Position numbers and translations under genes: made by a program. A model generated the notes under the pieces. The model made no database searches. It was not told the origin of the DNA and saw only the letters and a list, made by a program, of their open reading frames with translations. Positions 39,492-51,084 of a stretch of DNA of 64,000 nt are shown piece after piece. The stretch comes from Pyrocephalus nanus. Lineage: Eukaryota > Chordata > Aves > Passeriformes > Tyrannidae. Every line of letters starts with the position of its first letter. The stretch's first letter is position 1. The DNA lies in the NCBI GenBank assembly GCA_038380795.1, contig CM076270.1, positions 11,531,001-11,595,000 of the forward strand, given 5' to 3'.

Positions 39492-39960
39492 AGTGCCTAC
39501 GTGAACTTTTCCATTAATTTTTTCTGAATGCTTCAGAATGTTAATGTCCTTTCCTGAATCAAGCAAACCAAGAAAGAGCATTTTATTTCTTCTGAACATT
39601 AGTTTGGTGGCACCTGGGGTGTTTTGACTTCAGTGAAAAGTCCCTGTGAAAGGGTCAGGGTCAGGCTGGCAGTAGTGCTTGGATCTTTCAGCCCACCACC
39701 CAGAGAGTCAGGCTGCTCCTGCCCTTGTGGTGAGAGACGTAGTGTGTACTTTTTTGAGCACTGGTGTTGTGCTGTCCTCTTTCCCCCCATTCCTGACTAT
39801 TCTGTTGGTGAATCTGTTGCTGATCCATATTTTTTTGATCAGGCAGGAAGTGACTGGGTTGGTTTGTGAAAGGTTTTGGTTGAAGCATCCAGGCAGGTAA
39901 CTCTCAGTGCAGTCACACCCACCGGACAAGTCATCTTGGAAAGTGGCAAAGGTGAGACAC

Positions 39961-39983
39961 CTGGGGACAATAAATGTCCCCAG
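39961..39983. repeat. Hairpin with 8-bp arms and 7-nt loop
   Basis: CTGGGGAC at 39961-39968 and GTCCCCAG at 39976-39983 are exact reverse complements around the loop AATAAAT. No T-run or gene context supports a terminator, and this is a eukaryotic window. It is recorded as a structural motif only. Confidence 0.85.
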
Positions 39984-42900
39984 CTTTCCCTGGAGTTAGC
40001 AGGTTAAAATCACTTATCCTGCAGGCTCAGTCTAGAAATAGCCTCATTGAGAGATGTCCTGCAGAGAAAGACCTTGGCTTCAGCTTCTCGTGATGGGAGC
40101 TTATTGCAAACCGCTAATTCTTTTATTTGAACAGCAGGACATGCCGTAAAACTCTTATATCCCCTTAATAAGGGCAAAACCACTGCAGCCTGAGAGTGCA
40201 ACATTAGTAAGTGATAAAGCTGTGTATGTGTGACTCTTTCAATAGGCAATTTGTTCTGATAGTGGAAACTGCTGATAATAAGCAGTAATTTTAAGGGTCT
40301 TGTCCTGTGGCCTCTAGTCAGACAACATTAGCTCTCATTTCTTCAGTTATAAAGCTACTTTTATACCTCAATATACAATCTATGTCTGCTGGACACACAG
40401 AGACTGAAAGTTTTTAAAGTTACTGACATGAACTCTGAACCTGCTAGACTTGTGTTTCACGGGATAGTGTTGCTCATGTATGACATACATGCATTTTCTT
40501 TACCCCAAGTCTTTAAGAATAAATGTGAATGGAATTTAATGACCAGATTGCTTGGGAGAAAAATCTCCACTGATCTCTAAGTGCATAGATGGGGTTTCAG
40601 CCACTTACTCATGGAATTTTTCATGGACCAAGATCCAGCCTCAAAGGAGTTCAAATTAATCAGTTACTCATTGTCCTCTGCCCAGTGGGCAATCCCATGG
40701 GAGCAGATCTGTAGAGCAACCTGGTGCAGAGGAGTTGGCATCTGTTCCACGTGTATTTCATAGTGTGTGTGCAGCACTTGCTTTGAGTTAGCTCCGACCT
40801 GGTCCCAGGGATGGAACACCCCTAAGCAGGTGAAGCTCATGTGGAGAGCATCTCACAATCTTGTCTGATTTTGAAGGAAAGCAGTTCTTGCACTTGATGG
40901 ACAGCAAAGTTTGGTAAGGAAGCAGTAGGGAAACAGGGGGGAGATTTGCATCCAAGGCATACCCCTTTTCTAAACTAAAATGCTAATGGAGAAGCATCAG
41001 TTGTGTCTTGAAATGTTTCAGGCAGCCCCCCCAAAAAATATCCCTTGTGTACATCAACAGCTGCTACTTTTTACCTGGAATAGGAGCTATTTGGCATCTG
41101 CTTTATTTCTTTGCATGCTTCTTATTCTTTGTGCTCAAGGACACACTGTCCTTCCTTACAACTGAATGCCCAAAGTGGTTTAGGAGCTTTGAGGACTGGG
41201 GGGTGAAACAATTTGCAATGTTATGACCACAAGAAAATGTGTTTTGTGTCCAGAACAATCACTGTTACAAGGAGGTGTTTGAAGGAAGTGTTCAAAACAT
41301 TCTTCTCAATGACAGTGAAGTGCAGCAAAGTAGAATGTTAAAGTATAAACCTTCTTGAATGAATTACAGTCCTGGATTTTTGTTTGGTGGGTTGGTGTTT
41401 TGGCTTTTTTCCTCTCCCCTGTCAAGATGGGGCATAGGCTCTCCTGTAATCCATTACAAGTTCCTGAAATGATAGACATTCCTATGGGATTGAAAGCACA
41501 CTGAATCAGAAATGGCTAAAAAATTTATTGCAATCCCTAAGGAATAACTCTTCTGAATAGAGCTTGGTTTTAGACCAGTATTGTGTGACAAATCAGCTTT
41601 GGGGACTGTTTGCAAAGGCATTACAATCTGTGACATTTTTCTAGCCACTTACATTTAAATTTCATGCCCATGGAAAACGAACACCCTCAATTGATTTTGC
41701 TGGTTTTAATATATTCTTTTAAATTAACAAAACGTAAGCATCTTGGATCTGAACTGCTGTTCCAGGGTTGATACTGGGGATGGAGAACATGGCATTGCAC
41801 TGAACCTCTTTCTTCAGTGCTTGTGAGTTTTGTGATGGGGTTTGATTGGGTTTTTTAGTAAATCAAAAAAGTATCTAATAAATTCCTCAGCATCATACCT
41901 TACCTGTGTGCTCTATGGCTCCTCTGAAGTAGCTGGTGATCAGGAATTGGTATACTTGTGCTCACTCCTATTCCCTAAGCATAGGCACAAAGCCCTGTGC
42001 ACTGAGGTGGCAAAACCAAGGCTTCCTTTGCCCCGGCTACCATCCAGTCACATCACTATGAACCCCCAATAATTTAATAGTACAGCTACATCAGCTGCTG
42101 TTCCTTGGTACTGGAATATTGGCTGATATGGAGAGTAGCCCTGAGGAAGATTTACAGTTATATCCACCCAGGACAATGTTGCTGAGCCATCATCCTTTTT
42201 TTTTTTTAGGGCAGCTCTTAAATAAGTGACTCTTCTCACTTGGCTCCATTTTCTCTAGTGCTAAAATGCAAGTCTCTCTCTCTCTTTCTTTTTTTTCCCC
42301 CCTAACTTGGTGTGCTGTGGGAAGGGGAAAGCATTTTCAAGATGAAATGGAAATGTTTGCAAAACATGCTGAGATTTCCCCAGAGGGCCTTGCAATAGAG
42401 TGCTAATACCCGGCAAGAAATTCCTAAACCCGTGACTCTGATACCCTGTCCTCTTTCATAGTCACTTTGCAAAGTTTCATTCAATACTTTTTGCCATCAA
42501 GGATTGTCTAGACAAGGATTTGCAGAGACACTTGTGCCCTACAAAGCACCTCAAAGCACCTTTTTTTCCAGCAGCTATTGAAAGCTGGGTTCTAAAATAT
42601 TTCAAAGTTCATTTTTCCCCCCAACTTACTTTGGGAATTGTTTAGAAAGTTTGGAGATGTACTGAGCAAAGCCTGAGCCACTAGAGAAATCTCTTGCCTA
42701 AAAGCTCATGGAATAAAAACAGAGCACAAATTACAAGAAACCTTTTTCTTAGGACAAAACTGTGACCTTTGAATTTTAAAGTAACTTTCCAAAAGGAGGC
42801 TGTGCTCTGAATTACTTAAACCGCCTTCTTACCACTGTCGTGGCTTAGTCAAAAGCCAAAGCATGCTCTGATGTTGGCAGCCTAACAAAAGTGATACTTT

Positions 42901-45290
42901 TTGAGGATGATTTGTTCTTGAATCTTTTTTTTTTTCTGGTATATTGGGCACAAATAACCTCTCAATCAAGGTTAGTACATGGACATCTTTTGGTCTAGCC
43001 ATCTTTGTAGAGGAATGTATTAAGACTAGTGTCAGATATGATTTATCTCACATTTCTTTGCTGTCCCTCTTGCTTCCAGTGAAGGAATACAACCTTCTCC
43101 TTTGCTAGTAGATAAAGGATTAGCATAAGAAAGTACAGTGATCCCAGAGCCAAGGCATCTCTCTAATCTTTTTCTACTCTGGAGGAGATGGTGCTTGCTG
43201 TCATGGAAATGCTTCTCACCCCTGGGTTCAGTGCCTACCTGGCTGAGAAGCAGATGCAAACCTACTCCCAGCCCTTGCAGCTGAGCCTCTGCTACCTCTT
43301 TCTGGAGAACCTGATTCTTTTGAATTCACTTCAAGGCCCCAGTGCTCACAGAACCCACCCTTCCCTAGTTTAGCAGATGGAGTTAGCTCTGATAAGCTCT
43401 TGGGTGAATCAGCCTCTGCAATGCTTGGGGGATAATCACCTCTTTGCAGCAGTTGTCACTGTCATTGACCCAACTGTTGTACTTTGAAACTCCTATATTT
43501 ACAGAAAAGTTTCTAGAACAGATTTTAAAACCACGGCATATCAGAAATTCTCTGAGAATCACTCAATAAAGGATAAAAATCAGATCAGATTCTATCCACT
43601 TTAAGCAGTGACTTTGGTGCGTACTCGTTACAGGCATTTTAGATGTTAATTTTCCTTGTTTTGTGACAGAACAAGTGAAAAGTGTATCTCAGCTCATCCT
43701 GAGAATGGTGCACTATGGTGCGCCAGTGTTAGTCAATATTTAGGGCTCCACAGTGCTGTCAGCACTAGTTTGTGGTGTATACATGAATGAACTGTAGCTA
43801 CATGATCAGGTCCCAATAGATTTAAAATCCCTGCCTGTGTGCAGCTGCAGGTCAAAGACACTCACATGCAGGCAGCAAATATGCTGTTCTCGTTTGTGAA
43901 CTTGGCCTATTTAGGGATGAGGCATCATTTATTTCTTTGTAAATTAATTATCTGTTTTGTGCTTTTCAAAAAAAAAAAAGAAATAAATTTGTGAGTTTAG
44001 GAGTGTATCAATAGAAATTATTCTTTGCTGTCCCTGGTGTAGCTAGCTGAGGAGATTTCTTACATGGAGGAGTGGCTTTGCTGGGAGAGCTCACAGTATG
44101 GTCTGTGTGGCAGAGTAGCTGCTTTATGAAAGAAAATTTATCTGTCTTTATGCTGCACTTAGAGATTTCCTGATGCCTATTTTTGTGCCACTGGTTCAAA
44201 CTGGCTTCAAGGCACAGAGTGAAAGGACTTGGGTTTTCTGATGGGAAGGTAAGAAATAAGCCAAGCTGAGAGTGGGGGAATAACCACCCTGCAAACTGGT
44301 AAGGGGTACCAAAGTTGCTGTTAAATTCCTTGGGCTGTTTCTTTCCCTACTAATACACTAAGATAAATAAATATAAGGAAATAGAGGTGCTTGTAAAGGA
44401 GAAGAAATATGATCCAGTTAGCCATGCAGGAAGAGGGAATTTGTGCTATTAAGCAGGGTCTGGTGCACTGTGTCAGCACACAGCCACTGCAACGTTGTCC
44501 CTGATACTGCATCCAGCCCACAGTGGGGTTTGTCTTACTGGAAGCTGATAGGGCTTGCAAATGTTTATCACTTGATTGCATCTTGGTCAATAAAGACTGA
44601 ATGCTGAAGGACTGGCATAGAATGGTTCCTGTTGTTTGCTTGGAAGGGAACTGAAAGTGACCCGGCAACTGCTCGAAGAGTTTAGAAATTAGAGGGCGTT
44701 GACCAGTCTTTCTCACTTCATATATTTTTCAAATTCTTGATAGTTGTTTTTGTAAGAACTGTGGAAATTCTGTGTTAAGACAAGGAAAGATTTCTGGAGA
44801 TTACTGTAAGAAAGACTTGGAAATAGATTTTGTTAGTGCTCATAATCAGCAGGTACAGAACACTTTGGCCCTGACAAATTGAACTGTTTCAATTTTCACC
44901 TCGAAAGGAGAAACAAGGGCCCATTGTTTTGGTGACTGTTACTAAAAGATACTGATCAGGACGCTGTTCTTGAAAAGTAAGGATGGCTCAATTTTCATTT
45001 ACCGACTGAAATGCAAACTGGTCTTTCCTAAGTAGAGCTTGAGAATTGGATTGTCACGCCTCTGGCAGAGACTAAGACTTCCCAACAGGGTATCTGAGGT
45101 CTTATTTATAAAGATGGTATTACTATACTTACTTCTCAATTTTAATGCCACATCCATCCTAATACCTCTGTGCTAGAGCCTTGCCTAGGTTTTGCTGTGG
45201 GGTAGACCACAGAAAGAGCTGCTTTTTTGTAGGCGACTGATGCTTTGTACCAAAATATTTCTAAAATATATTAACTGGCAGAAAGCATGA
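39984..45290. other. Unique DNA, no gene recognised
   Basis: Short, unrecognised open frames only. Minor features are a polypyrimidine run at 42273-42302 and a 10-bp tandem duplication (CAAAGCACCT twice, 42542-42561). Confidence 0.6.
42273..42302. repeat. Polypyrimidine (TC)n/T/C tract
   Basis: Thirty uninterrupted pyrimidines: TC dinucleotides, then T, then C. It is prone to triplex formation. It resembles a splice polypyrimidine tract, but no AG acceptor with a recognisable exon follows. Confidence 0.85.
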
Positions 45291-45306
45291 TTTTTTTTTT
45301 TTTTTT
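45291..45306. repeat. T homopolymer tract
   Basis: About 16 consecutive T residues, the first of a cluster of T-tracts between 45.2 and 47.3 kb. Confidence 0.9.
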
Positions 45307-45915
45307 AATGCTGAAAATCCTTGCAAAAATGAATGCAACACATCTTCCGAAATTTGGTAGCCATCCACAGACCCCCATAGTCTTCTGCACTCTGGACATG
45401 CTGTACCAGGGCTGTTCATTCCCTCAGTTCTTCATATCTGGATAATGCTTGTCCTTGAACACAAGGTAAAACTTCCCTGCTTTTAAGCTGTCTGCAAGCC
45501 TAGCCTTGAACAATAGATTTCATGCAGAATTGAGATTTATCAGTCACAAGAATCTGTATTTGAGCAGTGCATTCAGTCTCCCCTTCCCTTGGCCAGAGGA
45601 ACTTATCTTTTCTTTAACTTTTTACAAAAAAGAAAATTCACTTTAACTGCACACTGCTTAAAAGGTCCTTGAACATTGTTATACTAGTGAAAAAAATCAA
45701 TCACTGTCCAGACCTGAATAACAGGTCTTTTTTTCCATTTGCTCAGACCTTTTAATAAAGCCGTCAGGATTTCTTAATATGGTCTGATTTATTGTTAGTT
45801 TCATCAAAATTATGGTTTAAGAATATCCTCTAAATTTTCAGGAAAAAAAAATACAGCCAGCAGTTGTCAAAACAAAATATTCTGAACTGTTCTATTCCCT
45901 AAAAGCTTTGAAGAT

Positions 45916-45985
45916 TTTTCTTTTTTTCTTCCTTTTTTTTTTTTTTTTTTTTAAAATTTGTTTGTTTGTTTTGTTTTGTTTTCCT
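45916..45985. repeat. T-rich tract with TTTG/TTTTG units
   Basis: Long T runs interrupted by C, then TTTG and TTTTG units, seen directly. No adjacent element body was recognised. Confidence 0.9.
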
Positions 45986-46680
45986 ACAGTTTGGCTGTGA
46001 TTAATTTTTAAAGGCCAGGGGAATTCTGAGGAGAAAGCTTGAGCCCTCAGATAGAAACATCTACATTAGCAGTATTTGAGAGCTCTGATCCAAGAGGAAT
46101 GTTTTAAATTCTGTGTATGGTAAAAAAAGTGATGCATTTCCAAAGGTACTCTGTATTGCATGTGGCAAATCTATTGCTGAGGTTTTAACACTGCTTGATG
46201 TTGTGTTAGTCCTTGTGGAATTAAGAGCTGGTGGCTGCACTCCCTGCTGCTGTACTAAACAAGGCTAAAGCTGGTGGTGAAAAATGTAACCCTGAGTGTG
46301 CAGAAGTGCCTGCTGGAATTGAGTGTCTCACAGTCTCAGTCTTTCACAAGCACTTACAAACCCTCTGAGAAGAAATGATTAGGGAGCTGAATTACAGAGT
46401 TGGAGTAAGTACCCAAAGGCCCAGCAAGGAGACTCTATGGAGGAGGGTGCAAACTGGGGTCTGAACTTTCCCTAACCAGATTCGGGCACTGTGCTGTTTT
46501 GCCTGGAGGTGCCTACGGCTTGCTATAAGTTTTAATTACTGATTTTTTTTTTCTTTTATTCCTCCAGTCAAATCTGGGATGTTTAAGCATTTGTCTTTCC
46601 TATGTTTGCAGATGCAAATGGCACGAGAACAGATGCAATTCATGCGGATTTCTTTAGCAGGCAGAGACCTGTAGTGCAGA

Positions 46681-46885
46681 GCCGACGCCTTTCTTAGAAA
46701 GGTGTCGTGGGAAACCCTGGTGCTGAGTCACCCACTGTTCAGATGCGATTTATTACGCCAGTTCCAGCGAGGCGGCGGAGCCGGGGCTTGCGCTGCCTCT
46801 GATGGCTCCAGAAATTGGGCAGCTTAATTCACTTCATTAGCGAGGGCTGGGGGAAGCTTCGCTATCACGCGGCACCCTCCGCCTT
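46681..46885. promoter_or_regulatory. CpG-containing block, candidate regulatory element
   Basis: About 15 CpG dinucleotides fall in roughly 200 bp, whereas the surrounding kilobases have very few. The block contains TGCTGAGTCA (46721-46730), which matches a MAF/AP-1 type site, and a GGCGGCGGAG run. No TATA box or recognisable coding exon is present. It may be an unmethylated enhancer or a small CpG-island promoter. This is inference from composition and motifs. Confidence 0.35.
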
Positions 46886-46975
46886 CTCAGCCCTTTGCCT
46901 CTGCCCTCCCTTCCATCTGCCTACTTTCCTCTAGATGGCATTGTAGGAGAAAGGGAATTCAGATGGAAAAGGAGA

Positions 46976-47012
46976 TTTTTTTTATTATTTTTTTTTTTTT
47001 TTTTTTTTTTTT
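46976..47012. repeat. T homopolymer tract
   Basis: About 37 bp of T with two single-A interruptions near its start. Confidence 0.9.
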
Positions 47013-47187
47013 ACTGCTGAAGGAGTTACAGGAGCCGCTTTGCATTTTGATGATGCTCGATTATCTTATCCACTAAACAAGCACATACAACATTAACACC
47101 TCCCCTGTCAATCTTAAACAGGATGCAGATAAGTATTTCTTCTGACCAGTTTTATTGATTGGGTTTTCATCTAACAGTCTTTCCAGC
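47013..47187. promoter_or_regulatory. Unique segment between two T-tracts with clustered factor-like sites
   Basis: About 175 bp of non-repetitive sequence holds CTTATC (47065-47070) and AGATAAG (47127-47133), which are GATA-type sites on opposite strands. It also holds TGTCAATC (47106-47113), a PBX/MEIS-like site. It resembles a conserved noncoding element in texture, but conservation cannot be judged here. Confidence 0.25.
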
Positions 47188-47226
47188 TTTTTTTTTTTTT
47201 TTTTCTTTTCTTTTTTTTTTTTTTTT
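47188..47226. repeat. T homopolymer tract
   Basis: About 39 bp of T with two C interruptions. Confidence 0.9.
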
Positions 47227-48163
47227 GGTCTGGGTAATTTAACTAAGGTTTCCCTGGATATTCATGTTTGTGCATAAAAAAAAAAATCATATCACTGTGT
47301 CTTTTGGTATAAAAGGAAAGTGGAAATTTTTTTAAAAAGAAGCACCTTACCCTTCTCACTTATCTCCTGGGTTTTTAGTTTTCTAATGTAACTCACTGAG
47401 ATTGCAGAAACAATTTATTCTGCTCCATTTTTTTTCTAGTTTGTTTTCCTCCTGCATTTGGAAGTACTATCTGCATAATCAATTTCTCTCTTTCACTGTA
47501 GTAATTCTTCTTTTTATGGGATGTTCAGGTAAACTGCAAGAAAAAAAAAAAAAAAAAGAGAAATTACTTCTTCTAAGGCTGCCCACACTGGCTGCAGGAC
47601 TGAGATGCAGATTGCTATCTGGGGAATTCAGTAATTGTCCTGTAGTCCTCCAAAAGTTTACTGCACTCTCCAAATATTTTCTTTTTAAGAGGTTTTGGGA
47701 GTCAAGGTCTGTGAGCAGATACCTATACTGACACAGACAAGGGGTGCAAGGCCTTTTGCCAAGTGAGCATCCTGTATGGCCGAACAGGTTGAATTTCCTT
47801 TCCTCAGTTTTCCTATTGGGAACTAGTAAGACTCCCGAGCCCTGTTTCTCCAAGAGCTAAAAGCTGCCTTCTGACTTCAGCCCAAGTGCATTCAGCAGCT
47901 GTTTTGTTGGAAGTAGGGAGAAGCTAAATACTTATGAAATGTGGAGAGCAGGTGTTGTGGACCAGGGAAACCCCGAGACAGCTGAGAAGTCCTTTGCAGA
48001 ATGGAAGATGTGTGCGGTGAAAGGTGCTGGCGAGGAAGAGACATCACCCAGCTTGCTTACTACATGATGGACTGATTTACCGTGTGTTTTATATTTAGGA
48101 AGAAAACCTAATATTAGATTGGACTCCATTTTGAGTTATTCATCTTCTTCCCATGAGGACTCG
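47227..48163. other. Unique DNA, no gene recognised
   Basis: Contains an A-run at 47541-47557. Open frames at 47402-47731 (plus) and 47479-47853 (minus) overlap, run through the A-run as lysines or phenylalanines, and are not recognised. Nothing supports a gene. Confidence 0.6.
47541..47557. repeat. A homopolymer tract
   Basis: About 17 consecutive A residues, seen directly. Confidence 0.9.
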
Positions 48164-48224
48164 GTGTCTGCCTTGGCAGGCATAGCAACAATTTCTTTAT
48201 TGGCCAGATACCGTGGGGTACTGA

Positions 48225-48235
48225 CCAATCACGTG
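48225..48235 (+). promoter_or_regulatory. CCAAT box abutting a perfect E-box
   Basis: CCAAT is immediately followed by CACGTG, giving CCAATCACGTG about 170 bp upstream of the TATA box. NF-Y and USF/MYC-family factors classically bind such motifs. Use of the site is inferred. Confidence 0.5.
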
Positions 48236-48341
48236 TTTCGGCGGGCTTCCCCTGCCCTGTTGGCAGGAAAACCTGATTGTTACCTCCCAGTTACCACCCC
48301 CTTATTCATATTCATTTCCCCTGTCCAGTGTTTATAACAGG

Positions 48342-48349
48342 ATTTGCAT
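48342..48349 (+). promoter_or_regulatory. Octamer motif ATTTGCAT
   Basis: A perfect POU/Oct octamer about 50 bp upstream of the TATA box. This is the spacing seen in octamer-TATA promoters of immunoglobulin, histone H2B and some LTR units. Function is inferred. Confidence 0.5.
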
Positions 48350-48397
48350 GCTCCTCCTTCCCTCCACCCAGTTTCTAGAACCTACCCTAACCGACCC

Positions 48398-48405
48398 TAT
48401 ATAAA
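48398..48405 (+). promoter_or_regulatory. TATA box TATATAAA
   Basis: A strong TATA consensus in a C-rich context, with the CpG-rich stretch beginning about 50 bp downstream. A transcription start near 48428-48435 is predicted from the usual 25-35 bp spacing. Confidence 0.55.
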
Positions 48406-48690
48406 CCCTTTCCCTCCTTGTACAAAGTTGGATCAGCTTGTTACCCTAAGGTGGATCAGCGGGATCATCTTTCGCCCCTGCTTTCGGTCTCGTGTCTCTT
48501 TCTTTGGGCTCGGGACTCTCAGCAGCGCTGCGCTGTTCCTGCCGGGCTGGCTCTGCTGTCTCGCATACCTTGAGAGCAGCTGCCGCCGCCCGCCCCGGGC
48601 ACAGAACATCTCCTCGGAGGCTAGCGCAAGAACCCCTGACGCTGTTTCGCTCCCTTCCCCGAACCAAAGCCGCGTCATTGTTTCATACAG

Positions 48691-50109
48691 CATTCTATTT
48701 TAGTTCCAATAGTTCTTCCTTTCTTACTGTTTAATCCTGAAGCAAAGGGATTGCATCCCCTCTTAGCCTTCATTTTGACAGGTTAAATCAACCCAGTGTT
48801 TTCAGTTCTCTTAAAGCAGTCTTTCCGCTACTTGAATCATGTCAAGAGTTCTCCTCCTGCCCTCTTCTAGAATGAGTTCATCTTTCCTAACTTGTACTTG
48901 AACTGCATACATCTTCTTGGATAAATAGCTTGCAGGTGATTTGTATGTGGTATCTAGCATTGCTGCACTTCCAGTGGTGGCTCTCCTCTGAAGCACTCTG
49001 GGATCACAGTGCCCTTTTTTTTGTGGCTTCATTATGGTAATTCAGGTAATCACATCCTTCCCTCCTCAGACATACCCAACTGCAGGCATGTAGCTTATAG
49101 TGGAAATTCAGTTTTTATTCCAAAATGAATCTATTCTTGTTTCACTTCTGTTTTTTTTTACTTCTGTTAATTTTTTAGTCAGTGTCATTCATATCCGCAT
49201 GATATTCCAGCCCTCTGCTAAAACCAGTCTTGTTAAAGCAAACAAAGTTGGTGTCATTTGCAAATGTTACTTATGTACACCTGTTCTCATGGTTAGGAAA
49301 CAAGTGTGAAGTAATTTGGAAGTAATCATACCAACACCAGCCTACTGCTTTGGTAAAGGTTACAGTGCTCAGGTCTCCTTTGCCTTTTCTCACAGCAAAG
49401 GATGTTGTGTCAGCCAAGTTACACTGTAGTTAATATAGGTTGTGTTTGTCTGGTCTCCACTCACTCACAGTGTACTTTGCTTCAATATCAATTCTAAAGA
49501 CTTGAAGGCTATTGAAGTCAATCTAACAGATCTCTAGCAACGTAAATTAGTGCGTTTTTCCTCATAGGTTTTTAAACATAAATGCTCTTCTAAAGCTGTA
49601 AGATTATGTGTGCAAACTCAGGAGTTATTAAAAATTCTTGTTATAAGACCTGATATTTTTCTGACACTGTTTTGGGGAGGAGTGAGTGTTCTATGACATT
49701 AGAATATTAAGATTTTTATTTTAGAGCCATTTTAGTTGTGGTCATTTCTTTACAACCCCTCTCCCTCCCATTTACTTTTCCAGTTGCTTTGTGTTGTCTG
49801 GTTGTGTTTACAATATTATTTTCTCCTTGACATCCAGCCATATATAGATTAAAAAACCTTAATTTGAATAATAAAGCTTTTATTAAGAATAATATTTTTT
49901 ATTCACATATTAGGAAAAAGACATCAAAGTAAGATTCATCCAAAAGAAAGTGTATTTTTGAGATGATGCTTTTCTAATCTCCTCAGGTCCTAACCTGTAT
50001 GCTCTGAGCATAAATAAATCAATGTCAGTTCAACTGCTTTGTTCTATATGGGGTGAAAAGCAGTTAAATATTTTCTGGACTTGGCAGAACTCCTCTGTTA
50101 AGCAGGCTT
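48691..50109. other. Unique AT-rich DNA, no gene recognised
   Basis: No open frame above about 75 codons is of interest, and no repeat family was recognised. If the unit at 48.2-48.7 kb is a promoter, this is what it would transcribe into. I see no strong donor/acceptor pair that defines an exon. Confidence 0.55.
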
Positions 50110-50121
50110 TATGTGTGTGTG

Positions 50122-50165
<44 letters not shown>

Positions 50166-50167
50166 TA
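50110..50167. repeat. 58-bp compound (TG)n/(TA)n microsatellite
   Basis: Perfect alternating pyrimidine-purine sequence: TG repeats, then TA repeats with single TAC and GTA interruptions. It is likely polymorphic and able to extrude cruciforms. A minus-strand open frame (50109-50561) that ends in alternating Tyr-Ile residues is an artefact of this repeat. Confidence 0.95.
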
Positions 50168-51084
50168 AAAGAACTTCATATCCTGAATAGTCCCAGATGC
50201 AGAAGGTCAGATACTTCACTAAATGGCTGAATGGTCTGCATTGAGGATCTCTTGCCTGAGGGATGTGCATGAAAGGCATTCTAGCCTTGTGAATATGATT
50301 CATTCTCTGTGCAAAGGCAAGTCGGTGACAACAGGAGCACTGTGCATATCTCGTGTGGTGCAAGTAGGTTGGCCCCCTAAATGCTGCCAGTGATGACTCC
50401 TTGAACACCCTGATGTGCCCACGGGTGTTCAATGTTGGCTGGACAAGTGGCCCAGGCTGGTGCTGCTGTGCCAGCCCTGAGGGCCAACCCAGGGTTGTCA
50501 GGGGAAGTTCTGTAACTTGAGGGTTCAGCCATGCCGAGGGGCTGGTGGGAACGAAATCCACACATTAGTGCTTGTGGGAACATCAATGCGCTTTGATGAG
50601 GTGCAGTGCCCTGGGGCTTTGGAAAAGGAGAGCTTGGGGAGACTGAAATCTTTGTGAAACTGAGTATTGATTCCTCTTGCTCGGAGAGCTTTAAAAGTCC
50701 AGCCTTAACTCAGGTCCCTAAGACTTTAAGGATATCACAAATTATTCATGTACACTCCACTAAAAGGAATTTTTTTATCAGTTTAATCGTCCACATTTAA
50801 TGCACCTCTAGCACTAGCTCAGCTGGGGTGTGTAAAGAGGAGCTACTGGCTCTTCTTCTTACTCATCTTTTCATTTCTTCTTTCCCCCTGATACCATTTA
50901 GGGCTGGTGAAGTTTTGTCTTTTAACCTAAATATTAGCTAAGACAGAGGAGAGAAATTTAAATGAAACTCCTGACATAGCAGAAGTGCAGTCCTAAGAAC
51001 AAACAGAGGTAGCCAACATACAACTGCATTGGTATAACCCCTCAAGGCATTCCCCTTGGATATGATCTAACTCAGGGAAGGATG
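50168..51084. other. Unique DNA, no gene recognised
   Basis: The overlapping minus-strand frames between 50109 and 50586 are unrecognised, and one reads through the adjacent microsatellite. No splice-site pair or known domain was found. Confidence 0.55.

Larger units (their letters stand above)
48164..48690 (+). mobile_element. Candidate solo LTR of an endogenous retrovirus (promoter-like unit)
   Basis: This block has the order of a Pol II promoter followed by a GC-rich transcribed leader. It shows CCAAT (48225-48229), an abutting E-box CACGTG (48230-48235), octamer ATTTGCAT (48342-48349), TTCTAGAA (48373-48380), TATATAAA (48398-48405), and then about 20 CpGs in the 250 bp from about 48450. 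The total of about 500 bp and the compact U3-like then R/U5-like organisation fit a retroviral LTR. The ends are approximate: a TGTCTGCC start and a TACA-like end are guesses, and I found no clear target-site duplication, no primer-binding site and no sense AATAAA. No internal gag, pol or env-like sequence flanks it, so it would be a solo LTR. The alternative is a host promoter with a noncoding first exon. Confidence 0.5.

Noticed and set aside
48344..48703. 119-codon frame across the promoter-like unit
   Set aside because: It lies over TATA and leader sequence, is open on both strands because the DNA is GC-rich, and shows no known domain.
48085..48800. Second LTR, primer-binding site or internal retroviral genes around the candidate LTR
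   Set aside because: Read both flanks and saw no TGG-type primer-binding site, no polypurine tract and no gag/pol/env-like frame. Short shared words (such as TTCTTCC) do not make a convincing target-site duplication.
50109..50561. 150-codon minus-strand frame
   Set aside because: Its C-terminal Tyr-Ile repeat is the translated TA microsatellite, and the rest is unrecognised.
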